64,000 nucleotides of DNA, from contig DASVEE010000066.1 in NCBI GenBank assembly GCA_036380735.1, positions 40,028 through 104,027 on the forward strand, in the 5' to 3' direction. The position numbers and the translations under genes were made by a program. Position 1 is the stretch's first letter. Each line of letters starts with the position of its first letter. This document shows, in pieces, positions 12,667 to 21,253 of the stretch. The DNA comes from DASVEE01 sp036380735. GTDB lineage: Bacteria > Acidobacteriota > Thermoanaerobaculia > Gp7-AA8. Below the pieces are notes generated by a model, which had not been told where the DNA came from, did not search any database, and was given only the letters and a program-made list of their open reading frames with translations.

Positions 12667-13211
12667 ACGTTCTCCTCGGTGGCGGACGCGGCGAGCTTGC
12701 GCAGTCCGTGGTGCAGCCGGCTCTTCACCGTCCCGACCGGGACGCCGAGACGCTCGGCCACTTCTTTCTCCGACAGCTCCTCGAAATAGCGCAGGAGGAT
12801 GGCCTGCGACATTCGCTCCGGGAGCCGCGCGACGAGCTCCCGGATGCGTTGCGCGCGGTCGTCGACGATCAGCTGGTCCTCCGCCGAAATGTCGCGCGAC
12901 GGCATCGCCGCGAGATCGACGTCGGCGTGCTCCACGCGCCGCGACCAGCGGTCGCGCATCAGGTTCCACGCGATGGCGAAGAGCCACGAGCTGAAGCGCT
13001 GCTCCGGATCGTAGCGGTGCGCGCTGCGCATCACGCGGATCCACGTCTCCTGAAAGACGTCGTCGACGTCGGGCGAAGAGCCGAGCGCTCGCACCAGCAC
13101 CGCCGCCAGCGGCTTGCGGTAACGCTCGATGAGCGGCCTCACGGCGTCGGTATCGCCGTTGACGATGGCGCCGACGAGGTAGGCGTCGGTGGCTTGTTCG
13201 AGCGCGGTCAC
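12663..13211 (-). CDS. ECF-type RNA polymerase sigma factor
   Basis: 182 residues. Region 2 has DVDDVFQETWIRVMRSAHRYDP and FSSWLFAIAWNLMRD; region 4 has LPERMSQAILLRYFEELSEKEVAERLGVPVGTVKSRLHHGLRKL. No region 3 or 1.1, as expected for the ECF class. Coupled downstream to its membrane anti-sigma factor by a 4-nt overlap. Targets are not evident here. Confidence 0.93.
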   Translation of the reverse strand: MTALEQATDAYLVGAIVNGDTDAVRPLIERYRKPLAAVLVRALGSSPDVDDVFQETWIRVMRSAHRYDPEQRFSSWLFAIAWNLMRDRWSRRVEHADVDLAAMPSRDISAEDQLIVDDRAQRIRELVARLPERMSQAILLRYFEELSEKEVAERLGVPVGTVKSRLHHGLRKLAASATEENV

Positions 13212-13250
13212 GTCAGGTATACCGCGCGGCTAAGCGGAAGGTTCACACGC

Positions 13251-13345
13251 GTTGTCCGTTTTCCGTTGTCCGTTTTCCGTGCTGCGCTACGCGACACTTT
13301 TTGCGCGGCGCAGCACGGACGACGGACAACGGAAAACGGACGACG
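13251..13345. repeat. Heptamer inverted-arm array, CCGTTKT type (copy H1)
   Basis: Left arm GTTGTCCGTTTTCCGTTGTC..., centre containing CTACGCGACACTTTTTGCGCGG, right arm ACGGACAACGGAAAACGGAC. The inner arm ends (GTGCTGCGC/GCGCAGCAC) also pair. It lies between the sigma gene and the GrdB-like gene. Confidence 0.85.
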
Positions 13346-13351
13346 CGCCCA

Positions 13352-14032
13352 TCAAAGCTGCTTCTTGATCACCTTCCCCGGCGGCGTGTCGTGCGTGAAC
13401 ATGTCCAGGGCGGCGCGCACGACGCGGTTGTGGAACTCGCGCTCGCCGGCTTTGCCGACGATGCGGCCGATGGCGGCTCCGTCGAAGGTCATGCCTCGCG
13501 GCGGACGGACCGACTCCGTCGCGGCCGGTGAGGCGCTGATGATCAGCGTGGGGATGCCGCGCGCTTCGATCTCGCGCGCCATGTTGCTGATGGAGCGGTG
13601 GCACGTCTCCGGGCAGCCCGCCGTCAGCAGCACGAGCTTCGTCTTCGAGCGCTCGATCTTGTCGGCGATGTCGGGGAACGTCGTCTCGTACAGCTCCTTC
13701 AGCTTCGTCGTGAAGCCGTAGCTGTAGTGCTTGTCGTTGACCGCACCGATGACACCTTCGGCGGCGAGGGCGCGCAACGAATCGATGGGGAACACGATGT
13801 TCGGATCGGCGTCGGCCTCGGAGTGATCGTAGTGGTGATGCGTGATCTTCAGCGACGACGACTCCGTGTCGCCCGGAATGATCCGGTACGTCGTGTCGCC
13901 CGGATCCTCCTCGGGGAACGGATCCTGGCCGGCGAGATAGACGCCGGTGGCGGAGACGATGGTCACGGTCGCCGCGGACAGCTCTTTGTCGTAAGGGGTG
14001 AAGGGAATGCAGCGGCGAGCGATGTTGAGCAT
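13352..14032 (-). CDS. GrdB/PrdB-like reductase-family protein with Cys at the selenocysteine position
   Basis: 226 residues from ATG 14032. It resembles selenoprotein B of glycine/sarcosine/betaine/D-proline reductases: the THHHYDHSEADADPNIVFPI segment (about 64-83) and LRALAAEGVIGAVNDKHYSYG are characteristic. Where GrdB carries a Sec-x-x-Cys redox pair, this protein has GCPETC. It is shorter than true GrdB and no grdA, grdC, grdD or prd partner is seen, so the substrate is unknown. Upstream on the same strand is the selenocysteine peroxiredoxin. Confidence 0.7.
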   Translation of the reverse strand: MLNIARRCIPFTPYDKELSAATVTIVSATGVYLAGQDPFPEEDPGDTTYRIIPGDTESSSLKITHHHYDHSEADADPNIVFPIDSLRALAAEGVIGAVNDKHYSYGFTTKLKELYETTFPDIADKIERSKTKLVLLTAGCPETCHRSISNMAREIEARGIPTLIISASPAATESVRPPRGMTFDGAAIGRIVGKAGEREFHNRVVRAALDMFTHDTPPGKVIKKQL

Positions 14033-14059
14033 GAATGCAAATACCTCTCTTCGAACCAG

Positions 14060-14155
14060 TTGTTGGTTTTCGGTTGTCGGTTTTTGGTGCTGCGCCTTGC
14101 GCCAACTGTCGTGCAGCGGAGCACCAAAAACCAAAAACCGACAACCGACAACCGC
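14060..14155. repeat. Heptamer inverted-arm array, CGGTTKT type (copy H2)
   Basis: Left arm GTTGGTTTTCGGTTGTCGG, inner stem GGTGCTGCG...GCGGAGCACC, right arm ACCAAAAACCGACAACCGAC. Closely related to the CCGTTKT type but with one changed base per unit. It separates the peroxiredoxin and GrdB-like genes. Confidence 0.85.
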
Positions 14156-14194
14156 AAACACGTGCGGGCCCCGTGGAGGCCCGCATGCAAACGA

Positions 14195-14704
14195 CTAGTC
14201 GAGCTCTCGGAGCACTTCGAGAATCTGCGCGTTTTCGGGGGCTTCGCCGATATCGTGAACGTCGACGTACGCGACCTTCCCCTGCTTATCGACGACGACG
14301 ATTGCGCGCTCGCAGATGCCCTTGTCGTCTTTCCAGACGCCGTACTGCTTCGACACCGCACCCTTGGGGTGGAAGTCGGCGAGGAGGGGGTATCTCTCGA
14401 TCCCACCGATCGATTTGGCAAACGCTACGTGGCTGGGAACACTGTCGACCGAAATGCCCACGACCTGGGCATCATACCGTTCGAAATCGGCCACTTCGGC
14501 CTCATACGACGGCATTTGAACGGTTCAGACAGGGGTCCAGTCGAGGGGATAGAAAACGAGTACTACATTCTTCTTACCGCGGTAATCGCTGAGCTTGAAC
14601 GTCTCGTTGTTGCGATGACCCGGAAGCGTGAAATCAGGGGCTTCAGCCCCCACCTTCAGCGTCTGGGTCTCGCTCGCAACGGACGATCTTCCGAATGAAA
14701 CCAT
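14195..14704 (-). CDS. Selenocysteine-containing peroxiredoxin (AhpE/BCP-like), in-frame UGA
   Basis: Reduces peroxides through a redox-active chalcogen residue. The reading frame is open from 14704 to 14195 except for one TGA (14525-14527) at codon 60. The context is FYPLDWTPV-UGA-TVQMPSYEAE, exactly where peroxiredoxins have the peroxidatic Cys of the P-x3-T-x2-C motif. No frame change is needed, and a hairpin starts directly after the UGA. The product with Sec is 169 residues, normal for the family. A second Cys in GICERAIVV could act in resolution. AAGGAGG upstream fixes the start at 14704; a farther upstream ATG at 14761 is less likely. Translation requires SelA/B/C/D, not in this window. 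Confidence 0.88.
14476..14524 (-). promoter_or_regulatory. Putative bacterial SECIS hairpin
   Basis: Immediately after the UGA, ACCGTTC (14524-14518) pairs perfectly with GAACGGT (14482-14476). Inside it AAAT can pair with ATTT, and an apical GGCC-GAAGT-GGCC hairpin exposes a GU-containing loop about 27 nt from the UGA, within the spacing known for bacterial SECIS elements. Confidence 0.7.
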
Positions 14705-14874
14705 AGAAGAGTCTCCTCCTTGTGCGAATCGAATGGGCACGAGTCGAATGGCGGCGTCCACGGCGCTGCCGTTTCACCACGCATCTTAGTACTTCGTAGC
14801 AATGAGCGCGCCCCGGAGACATCGGCCGACATCGCCGGATTGTTTTGGAAGGCAGAGCCGTTTTACCCCGTCCT

Positions 14875-15756
14875 ATGGATACTCAGGACCGCCTCATTCA
14901 GGGGATGGCCGGCGACGGCGACTTTCGCGTGCTCGCGGCGCAGACGACCACCACGGTCGAGACCGCCCGTGAAGTGCTCGACCTCGCGCCCGTCGCCGCC
15001 GACGCCCTCGGACGCGCGATCACCGGCTCCCTCCTCCTCGCACGTCTGCTCGACAAGGACGTCCGCAACCAGCACGTCACGCTGCGCTTCGAGGGCAACG
15101 GCCCCCTCGGCACCGTCATCGCCGAAGGCACCGTCGCCGGCAACGCCCGCGGCTATGTCGCCAATCCCGTCCCGAACGACCTCTCGCTCGACGTCGGCCG
15201 CGCCATCGGCCGGGGGATGCTCACCGTCATCCGCGGCACCCCGCCGGCGGGGAAGCCGTACACCTCTCAGATCACCGTCGACGGCACGGGCGTCGCGCAG
15301 GACCTCACACGCTACCTGATGCGCTCGGAGCAGATCGCCTCGGCCGTCCTCCTCGGCGTGCTCAACCGCCGCGACGGGGTCGCCGCCGCCGGCGGCATCA
15401 TCATCCAGGCGTTCCCGCACACGAGCGAAGCGTCGATCTCACGGCTCGAACAGCGCATCCGCGAGGCGCCGCCGCTCAGCACGCTGCTCGAGAAGATGCC
15501 GATCGAAGACGTCGTCGCGCACCTCCTCCACGACATCGGCTACAAGCAGATCGACGCCGGCCACACCGTGCCGGTCTCGTACACCTGCCCCTGCACCCGC
15601 GAGCGCGCGCTCGCACCGCTCTCCCTCTTCTCGCGGGACGAGCTGCAGGAGATGGTCGACGAGGGTGGCTCCGAGGTGCAGTGCCAGTTCTGCGGGCGCA
15701 AGTACTCGTTCACGGCGGAGGACCTCCTTGCGCTGACCGCGACGCACGAGGCATGA
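14875..15756 (+). CDS. hslO: Redox-regulated chaperone Hsp33
   Basis: A holdase activated by oxidation. 293 residues. The N-terminal domain contains the characteristic EGTVAGNARGYV segment, and the C-terminal zinc switch is complete: CPC (about 237-239) and CQFC (about 270-273). The in-frame TTG at 14845 is a possible longer start; the ATG at 14875 fits the usual N-terminus better, though no strong ribosome site precedes it. It is divergent from the selenocysteine peroxiredoxin, so two oxidative-stress genes share this intergenic region. Confidence 0.94.
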   Translation: MDTQDRLIQGMAGDGDFRVLAAQTTTTVETAREVLDLAPVAADALGRAITGSLLLARLLDKDVRNQHVTLRFEGNGPLGTVIAEGTVAGNARGYVANPVPNDLSLDVGRAIGRGMLTVIRGTPPAGKPYTSQITVDGTGVAQDLTRYLMRSEQIASAVLLGVLNRRDGVAAAGGIIIQAFPHTSEASISRLEQRIREAPPLSTLLEKMPIEDVVAHLLHDIGYKQIDAGHTVPVSYTCPCTRERALAPLSLFSRDELQEMVDEGGSEVQCQFCGRKYSFTAEDLLALTATHEA

Positions 15757-15772
15757 TCCGGCCCGCCACCGG

Positions 15773-15876
15773 CCGGTTGTTGGTTGTCGGTTTTCGGTTT
15801 TCGGCAAACCACCGGGATCCGACCACAGGCCACTGACCACCGCATCGCAACCGAAAACCGAAAACCGAAAACCAAC
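15773..15876. repeat. Heptamer inverted-arm array, CGGTTKT type (copy H3)
   Basis: Left arm GGTTGTTGGTTGTCGGTTTT, centre with GACCACAGGCCACTGACCAC, right arm of CGAAAAC words ending three bases before the next start codon, so the array occupies the place of a normal ribosome site. Confidence 0.85.
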
Positions 15877-15879
15877 ATC

Positions 15880-16944
15880 ATGCGAAGCATCATCACCGGC
15901 TCCGGAATCGGCATCGGCCAGAACCTCGTCCCGAACGAGGCGCTCGGCCGCATCATGGACACGACGGACGAATGGATCCGGACGCGCAGCGGCATCACGC
16001 AGCGCTACTACGTCGATCCCGGCACCGGCTCGGCGGCCCTCGGGATGCTGGCGGCGGAGCGCGCGCTCGCAGCGGCCCAGCGCACGATCGGCGACATCGA
16101 CGCGATCGTGTTCGCCACGATGACGCCCGACCACTTCTTCCCCGGCAACGGCCCGGTCGTGCAGGCGAAGATGGGCTTCCCGCAGCACATCCCGACGTTC
16201 GACATCCGGCAGCAGTGCTCCGGCTTCCTGTACGGGCTCGATCTCGCCGATTCGCTGATCCAGAGCCGCAAGTACAAACGCGTGCTGCTCATCGGCGCCG
16301 ACGTGCACTCGCCGTTCATGCCGTGGCAGAACGGCTGGGACATCACCATCGGGGCCGACAACCGTGACGTGACGCCGCAGGAGTACGAGTTCAACACGCG
16401 CTTCCGCGACCGGACGGTGCTCTTCGGCGACGGCGCCGGTGCAGTCGTCGTCGAGGGCTCCGACAACGGCGACGGGCGCGGCTTCCTCGCGTCGAAGCTG
16501 TACACCGATGGCTCCGACATCGAAGCGCTGTACGTCCCCGGCATCGGCTTCCGCCACCGTCCCTACGTGACGCACGCGCAGCTCGACGGCGCCGAGTTCA
16601 TCCCGGTGATGGAGGGACGCGAAGTCTTCAAGCAGGCCGTCTCCAAGATGCCGGAGGCCGTGCGCGCCGTGTGCGCCGAGGCGGGCGTGGAGGTGCAGCA
16701 GCTCGACCTGCTGCTGATCCACCAGGCGAACCTCCGCATCGTCGAAGGCGTAGCCAAGCAGCTCGGCCTCAGCGCCGACAAGGTCCCGCACAACATCGAG
16801 CGTTACGGCAACACCACCGCCGGCACCCTGCCGATCCTGTTTCACGAGTGCCTCGAAGCCGGCACCATCAAGCCGGGCATGCTGGTGTGCTTCACGGCGC
16901 TGGGGTCAGGGCTGCACTGGGGTGCGGCGTTGTATCGGGTGTAG
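15880..16944 (+). CDS. 3-oxoacyl-ACP synthase III family protein (FabH-like)
   Basis: Thiolase-fold condensing enzyme that starts fatty-acid or related acyl chain synthesis. 354 residues, longer than E. coli FabH (317). The catalytic triad is present: Cys in QQCSGFLYG, His in IHQANLRI, Asn in YGNTTAGT. An insertion around 150-185 (NGWDITIGADNRDVTPQEYE) distinguishes it from housekeeping FabH, so a specialised KASIII is possible. The ATG follows an array directly, with no visible ribosome site. Confidence 0.88.
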   Translation: MRSIITGSGIGIGQNLVPNEALGRIMDTTDEWIRTRSGITQRYYVDPGTGSAALGMLAAERALAAAQRTIGDIDAIVFATMTPDHFFPGNGPVVQAKMGFPQHIPTFDIRQQCSGFLYGLDLADSLIQSRKYKRVLLIGADVHSPFMPWQNGWDITIGADNRDVTPQEYEFNTRFRDRTVLFGDGAGAVVVEGSDNGDGRGFLASKLYTDGSDIEALYVPGIGFRHRPYVTHAQLDGAEFIPVMEGREVFKQAVSKMPEAVRAVCAEAGVEVQQLDLLLIHQANLRIVEGVAKQLGLSADKVPHNIERYGNTTAGTLPILFHECLEAGTIKPGMLVCFTALGSGLHWGAALYRV

Positions 16945-17049
16945 CGATAGGACGAATGGGACCTATAGGACGGATAGGACCCCACCCAACCAGCAGCGTC
17001 CTATTCGTCCCATAGGTCCTATTCGTCCTATTGGTCCTATCGTTCCCCT
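16945..17049. repeat. Nonamer inverted-arm array (copy N6)
   Basis: Starts directly after the fabH-like stop TAG with CGATAGGAC. Left NN words GA, CT, GG; right arm (reverse complement) CA, GA, CT, GA; ends CCTATCGTTCCCC. Its TTGGTC (17031-17036) could act as the -35 of the next gene. Confidence 0.9.
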
Positions 17050-17067
17050 GGCGGCTACAATCGCGCA

Positions 17068-17520
17068 GTGGCCCAATTCCTACTGCTGACCACCTTACTT
17101 TCCATCGCCGCACTCATCGCCACTTCGGTGATGGGGTTCCGCGCGACGCCCGTGCAGGTCGCCGATCACATCTTCTTCGCGCTGGGGACCGTCGTCCTGG
17201 GCCTGTTTTCGCAGTCAATGACGATGTTCTTCTTCATCGGCACCGGCAAAGAGATCAAGGAAAAATCGGGGAACGATGAACGCGTCGTCCAGCGCACGAA
17301 GCAGTTCAAGTCACAGGTGTTCCCCACCGCCATGTGGGCCATGACCGCACTGATGATCACGTTCATCATGGGCGGCGGCGTGGCCAGCGGCCGCACCGCG
17401 CGCTGGGTGCACGATCTGTCGACCGTGATCACGATCGTCTTTTTTGCCCGCGCCTACTGGGTGCAGATCCGCGCGATGAATGAAAACGCCACGCTGATGG
17501 AACGCTACCTCAAGGAGTAG
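17068..17520 (+). CDS. Small integral membrane protein, unknown function
   Basis: 150 residues with four likely membrane spans (about 3-24, 33-57, 88-106, 113-133). The central loop is charged (GTGKEIKEKSGNDERVVQRTK). I do not recognise the family. The start is GTG at 17068. TACAAT (17056-17061) lies only six bases upstream, so the transcript is probably leaderless. Confidence 0.75.
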   Translation: MAQFLLLTTLLSIAALIATSVMGFRATPVQVADHIFFALGTVVLGLFSQSMTMFFFIGTGKEIKEKSGNDERVVQRTKQFKSQVFPTAMWAMTALMITFIMGGGVASGRTARWVHDLSTVITIVFFARAYWVQIRAMNENATLMERYLKE

Positions 17521-17524
17521 TCCC

Positions 17525-17896
17525 CTACCCCAGCGCATCCTCCGCTTCCCGCAACCCCTCACGCGCCGACTTCCCCGCGCCCAGGGCAATCGCCCGCCGG
17601 AAGTAGTCGGCGGCGGTCTGCGGCTCGTCGTTCATGTCCAGCATGAAATGCCCCAGCGACTCGAGGGCCTCGGCCGAGTTGGGCTCGAGCTCCAGCGCCT
17701 GGCGGTAGCTTGCTTCCGCCTCGTCCAGCTCCTCGTCTTCCAGGTCGCTGAGCTGGATGGCGTCGCCGCGGAGGATCCAGAGCGCCGCGGACGGGTTCCG
17801 CTCGAGCTCCTCCTCGATGTCGGCCAGGACGTCCTCGGATGCATGTTCGGCGCGCGTGATTTCCTCTTTGATGCGGCGGATGAAGTCGTTGCTCAT
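17525..17896 (-). CDS. Small TPR protein
   Basis: 123 residues from ATG 17896, acidic, cytoplasmic. At least two TPR units are seen (DEAEASYRQALELEPNSAEALESLGHFML, AADYFRRAIALGAGKS). The longer reading frame upstream overlaps the purM promoter and is not credible. It converges with the membrane-protein gene with a four-base gap and is divergent from purM. Confidence 0.75.
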   Translation of the reverse strand: MSNDFIRRIKEEITRAEHASEDVLADIEEELERNPSAALWILRGDAIQLSDLEDEELDEAEASYRQALELEPNSAEALESLGHFMLDMNDEPQTAADYFRRAIALGAGKSAREGLREAEDALG

Positions 17897-17948
17897 GACG
17901 GCAGCCGTTGCACCGTACGTTCCACCGCTCGTGATAGATTCGCGCGCC

Positions 17949-19013
17949 GTGAGCGACAAGACCACCTACCGCGATTCAGGCGTCGACATCGACGCGCAGG
18001 ATGAGGCGCTGCGCGAAGTGCGCCGCATCGTGCGCGACACCTACACGCCGGGCGTGCTCTCGGAGCTCGGCTCGTTCGGCGGCCTCTATCGCGGCACGTT
18101 CGAGGGGATGGAGAGCCCCATCCTCGTCTCCTCGACGGACGGCGTCGGCACCAAACTGCGCGTCGCGCAGGCGATGAAGGTGCACGACACCGTCGGCTAC
18201 GATCTCGTCTGCCACTGCGTCAACGACATCCTCGTGCAGGGCGCGCGGCCGCTCTTCTTCATGGACTACTACGCGACCGGCCGTCTCCGTCCGCCCGTCA
18301 TGGCCGACGTGGTGCGCGGCATGGCACGCGCGTGCCGGGAGAACGGCGCGGCGCTGATCGGCGGCGAGACCGCCGAGATGCCCGGCTTCTACAGCGACGA
18401 CGATTACGACGTCGCCGGCTTCATCGTCGGCGTCGTCGACGAGAAGAACCTCATCGACGGCAAGGCGGTCCGCGAGGGCGACATCGCCATCGGCCTCCCC
18501 TCGGCCGGCCTGCACACGAACGGCTACTCCCTCGCGCGCAAGGTCTTCTTCGACAAGCTCGGACACGATCACCAGACCGTGCTGCCGGAGATCGGGAAGA
18601 TCGGCGAGGCGCTGCTGCAGCCGCACCTCTCGTACCTCAAGGCGCTGCTGCCGCTCGTCGAAGAGCGCGCGCTGCATGCGATGGCGCACATCACCGGCGG
18701 CGGCCTCACCGACAACCTGCCGCGCGTGCTGCCGGGTGGTCTCGACGTCCATATCAAGCTCGGCTCGTGGCCGGTGCTGCCCATCTTCAAGTTCCTCTAC
18801 GAGCACGGCAACGTCGAGCGCGACGAGATGCTCCGCGTCTTCAACATGGGCATCGGCATGGTGCTGCTCGTAGCGCCGGACAAGGTCGACCGCGTGGCGA
18901 AGCACTTCGCGCAGGTCGGCCAGACCTACTACTTCGTCGGCAACGTGATGAAGGGAGACGGCAAGGTCGTGTACGACGTGCCGCCGTCGGGCTTCGCGAG
19001 CTGGATCGAGTGA
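17949..19013 (+). CDS. purM: Phosphoribosylformylglycinamidine cyclo-ligase (AIR synthetase)
   Basis: Fifth step of purine synthesis: ATP-dependent closure of FGAM to AIR. 354 residues. Typical segments: YRDSGVDIDAQDEAL, SSTDGVGTKL, CVNDILVQGARPLFFMDYYA, GGETAEMPGFY, ITGGGLTDNLPRVLP. The start is GTG at 17949; TAGATT (17935-17940) lies eight bases before it, again suggesting leaderless transcription. The stop overlaps the purN start by one base. Confidence 0.96.
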   Translation: MSDKTTYRDSGVDIDAQDEALREVRRIVRDTYTPGVLSELGSFGGLYRGTFEGMESPILVSSTDGVGTKLRVAQAMKVHDTVGYDLVCHCVNDILVQGARPLFFMDYYATGRLRPPVMADVVRGMARACRENGAALIGGETAEMPGFYSDDDYDVAGFIVGVVDEKNLIDGKAVREGDIAIGLPSAGLHTNGYSLARKVFFDKLGHDHQTVLPEIGKIGEALLQPHLSYLKALLPLVEERALHAMAHITGGGLTDNLPRVLPGGLDVHIKLGSWPVLPIFKFLYEHGNVERDEMLRVFNMGIGMVLLVAPDKVDRVAKHFAQVGQTYYFVGNVMKGDGKVVYDVPPSGFASWIE

Positions 19014-19615
19014 TGCGTCTCGCGGTGCTGCTCTCCGGCCGCGGCTCCAACTTTCTGTCGATTCACCAGGCCATCGACGCTGGCCGCCTCGATGCTGAGA
19101 TCGTCGCGGTGATCTCCAATCGTCCGGAAGCGCCAGGATTGGCGAAGGCGTGCGAGCTCGGCTACGACGCACACGCGCTCGACCACAAGGCGTTCGCCAA
19201 GAGAGCGGAGCACGAGGCCGAGGTGTCGCGCGTGCTCGAAGCGGCGGCCCCCGACTTCATCGTGCTCGCCGGCTACATGCGCCTGCTCAGCGCCGCGTTC
19301 GTGGAGCGCTGGCGCCACCGCATCCTCAACATTCACCCATCGCTGCTGCCGGCGTTCCCCGGGGTCGACGCGCAGGCGCAGGCCGTCGCGTACGGCGTGA
19401 AGGTGTCGGGCTGCACGGTGCACTTCGTCGACGAGCACCTCGACGCCGGCCCAATCCTCGTCCAGCGCGCCGTCCCGCTGCTCGACGGCGATACCGCGGA
19501 GACGCTCTCCGCAAGAATCCTGGAGCAGGAACACGAAGCCTACGTCGAAGCGCTGGCGCGCCTCTCCCGCGGCGCCTGGCGCATCGACGGCCGGCGGGTG
19601 GTGTGGGACGCCTGA
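19013..19615 (+). CDS. purN: Phosphoribosylglycinamide formyltransferase
   Basis: Third step of purine synthesis, formyl transfer from 10-formyl-THF to GAR. 200 residues. LLSGRGSN at the N-terminus binds the phosphate; the catalytic ILNIHPSLLPAFPG and HFVDEHLDAGPILVQ segments are intact. Coupled to purM (TGATG overlap), forming a purMN operon. Arrays follow downstream. Confidence 0.96.
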   Translation: MRLAVLLSGRGSNFLSIHQAIDAGRLDAEIVAVISNRPEAPGLAKACELGYDAHALDHKAFAKRAEHEAEVSRVLEAAAPDFIVLAGYMRLLSAAFVERWRHRILNIHPSLLPAFPGVDAQAQAVAYGVKVSGCTVHFVDEHLDAGPILVQRAVPLLDGDTAETLSARILEQEHEAYVEALARLSRGAWRIDGRRVVWDA

Positions 19616-19620
19616 AACAG

Positions 19621-19700
19621 CTGGGACCTACAGAACCAACGGGATCGCTTCGATCCCATCCGTCCCATAGGTCCCATAGGTCCTATTTGTCCTATTTGTG
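19621..19700. repeat. Nonamer array, degenerate left arm (copy N7)
   Basis: Left arm decayed (GGGACCTACAGAACCAACGG), small GGGATCGCTTCGATCCC hairpin in the centre, right arm CCATCCGTCCCATAGGTCCC and on to CCTATTTG. Between convergent purN and the carboxypeptidase gene. Confidence 0.75.
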
Positions 19701-19706
19701 AATCGC

Positions 19707-20888
19707 CTACGGCAGGAACGCCTTGTACCAGGCCTGCTTATCCACGGCGGATGCGGCTACAGCCGGCACCCGGGCCAGGACTTCGGAGCCGTTCTGCACG
19801 ACGATCGCGCCGACCGTCTGACCGGCCTTGACCGGCGCCGCGACGGCACCGCCCTGGAACGAGACCTTGATGTTCTTGTCTTCGCCGCGCTTCACGAGCA
19901 CCGAGACGTCCTGCGCGGCCACGGCCGGCACGTTGCCGGTGCGGCCCTTCGAGACGGTGGCGGCGCCGATCTGCTGCCCCTTCTTCACCGGCGTCACGGT
20001 GCGATAGCTCGCGAACGCTTCGTTGAAGAGACGGGCGGAGATGCCGAAGGAGCTGAGCGGTCCCTTCGACGGCTTGGCGCCCATGACCACGGCCACGAGC
20101 TCCATGTCCCCACGCTTGGCGGACGCCGTGATGCAGTAGCCGGCGGGACCGGAGTACCCGGTCTTCAGCCCCGTAGCCGCATCGTAGTAGTTCTGCTTGC
20201 GCGGGTTGATCAGGTGGTTCGGGTTGTAGATCGTCGTGAGCGTGCCGTTGCGGAATGGCATCTCAGGGATCACGCCGAGCTGGCGCATGAACGGATACTT
20301 CATCAGCTCCATGCCGACGAGGGCCAGGTCGTGCGCGCTCTGCATGTTGATGTTCTTCGGGTTCTGGGGATTCGGCAACCCGTGCGGATCGAAGAACTGC
20401 GAGTTCTTGCACCCCAGCTCCTTGCAGCGCTGGTTCATCAGATCGGCGAAGGCCTCGTTCGAGCCGGCGATCTTCTCCGCCAGCGCCGTGGCGCCGTCGT
20501 TGGCCGACTGCACCATCGTGGCGATCACGAGGTTCTTGATCGGCCAGCGGTCACCGGCACGGAGGTAGACCTGCGAACCGCCCATCTGCGCGGCACGCGG
20601 CGAGATCGTCACGGTGTCTTCCCACTTGAGGCGTCCGTCGCGGATCTCCTCCAGCGTGATGAGCAGCGTCATCATCTTCGCCATCGACGCCGTCGGCAGC
20701 ATGACGTTCTCGTTCTCGGCGAAGAGGACGCGCTTCGACTTCGGTTCGATCACATAGGCGGCGGTGTAGCCCTTGCCCGTCGTATCGACGGCCGAGCCTT
20801 TCGCTTCCGCGCCACCAGCTTCATCTTCCTGCGCGACGGCCGGTATGGCCAGCGCCGCGACGAGCAGAAGGAACATCCAACGTTTCAT
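19707..20888 (-). CDS. D-alanyl-D-alanine carboxypeptidase (PBP5/6 type)
   Basis: Trims the pentapeptide of peptidoglycan at the periplasmic face of the membrane. 393 residues from ATG 20888 with a signal peptide (LLLVAALAIPAVAQ). Active-site motifs: SxxK in TASMAKMM, SxN in QSANDG, and KTG in GLKTGYSGPAG. A PBP5-type C-terminal beta domain follows, but I see no clear amphipathic membrane anchor at the very end (VDKQAWYKAFLP). The ATG is chosen because the signal peptide begins there. Confidence 0.92.
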   Translation of the reverse strand: MKRWMFLLLVAALAIPAVAQEDEAGGAEAKGSAVDTTGKGYTAAYVIEPKSKRVLFAENENVMLPTASMAKMMTLLITLEEIRDGRLKWEDTVTISPRAAQMGGSQVYLRAGDRWPIKNLVIATMVQSANDGATALAEKIAGSNEAFADLMNQRCKELGCKNSQFFDPHGLPNPQNPKNINMQSAHDLALVGMELMKYPFMRQLGVIPEMPFRNGTLTTIYNPNHLINPRKQNYYDAATGLKTGYSGPAGYCITASAKRGDMELVAVVMGAKPSKGPLSSFGISARLFNEAFASYRTVTPVKKGQQIGAATVSKGRTGNVPAVAAQDVSVLVKRGEDKNIKVSFQGGAVAAPVKAGQTVGAIVVQNGSEVLARVPAVAASAVDKQAWYKAFLP

Positions 20889-20953
20889 TTTTGACTGACT
20901 CCAATTCGGTTTATCGCCGAAGCCAGACTGCACGTCGTCTGCCATCTCGGCTG

Positions 20954-21253
20954 TCAGGCCGTGACGGCATCGCGCTTCCGTTTCTTGGTGGTGCGCGTGG
21001 TGCGCGGGATCGAGCTGATCACCGTCCAGTCGTGCTTGTGCACGACCACCGGTTCTTTCGACTTCGGCCAGAGATCGACCGGGATGTAGTAATAGCCGTC
21101 GCCAAGGACGCGCGACTTGATGGCCAGGTCGCGCATGCTCTTGCAGAGACCTTTCTTCCCACGAATCGCACTGCGCTCGACGAGTACCCCCGTCGATTCA
21201 CCTATGCCATCGTAGACACTGATCTCCGCACAGAGAGAGTTCACTAACGTCAT
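20954..21253 (-). CDS. Small basic protein, unknown function
   Basis: 99 residues with a lysine/arginine-rich tail (RTTRTTKKRKRDAVTA). GGAG seven bases before the ATG supports translation. The middle part (DGYYYIPVDLWPKSKEPVVVHKHDW is the recognisable stretch near residues 52-76) is not a domain I know. It lies between the HNH and carboxypeptidase genes in the same direction. Confidence 0.55.
   Translation of the reverse strand: MTLVNSLCAEISVYDGIGESTGVLVERSAIRGKKGLCKSMRDLAIKSRVLGDGYYYIPVDLWPKSKEPVVVHKHDWTVISSIPRTTRTTKKRKRDAVTA

Noticed and set aside
11965..13044. A 359-codon minus-strand frame as one protein
   Set aside because: Its first part is an out-of-frame shadow of the sigma factor; the true start is ATG 12666, coupled to the sigma stop.
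14525..14761. Peroxiredoxin broken into two pseudogene pieces by a nonsense mutation
   Set aside because: The frame is uninterrupted apart from the TGA, which lies exactly at the catalytic Cys codon and is followed by a SECIS-like hairpin; selenocysteine explains it better.
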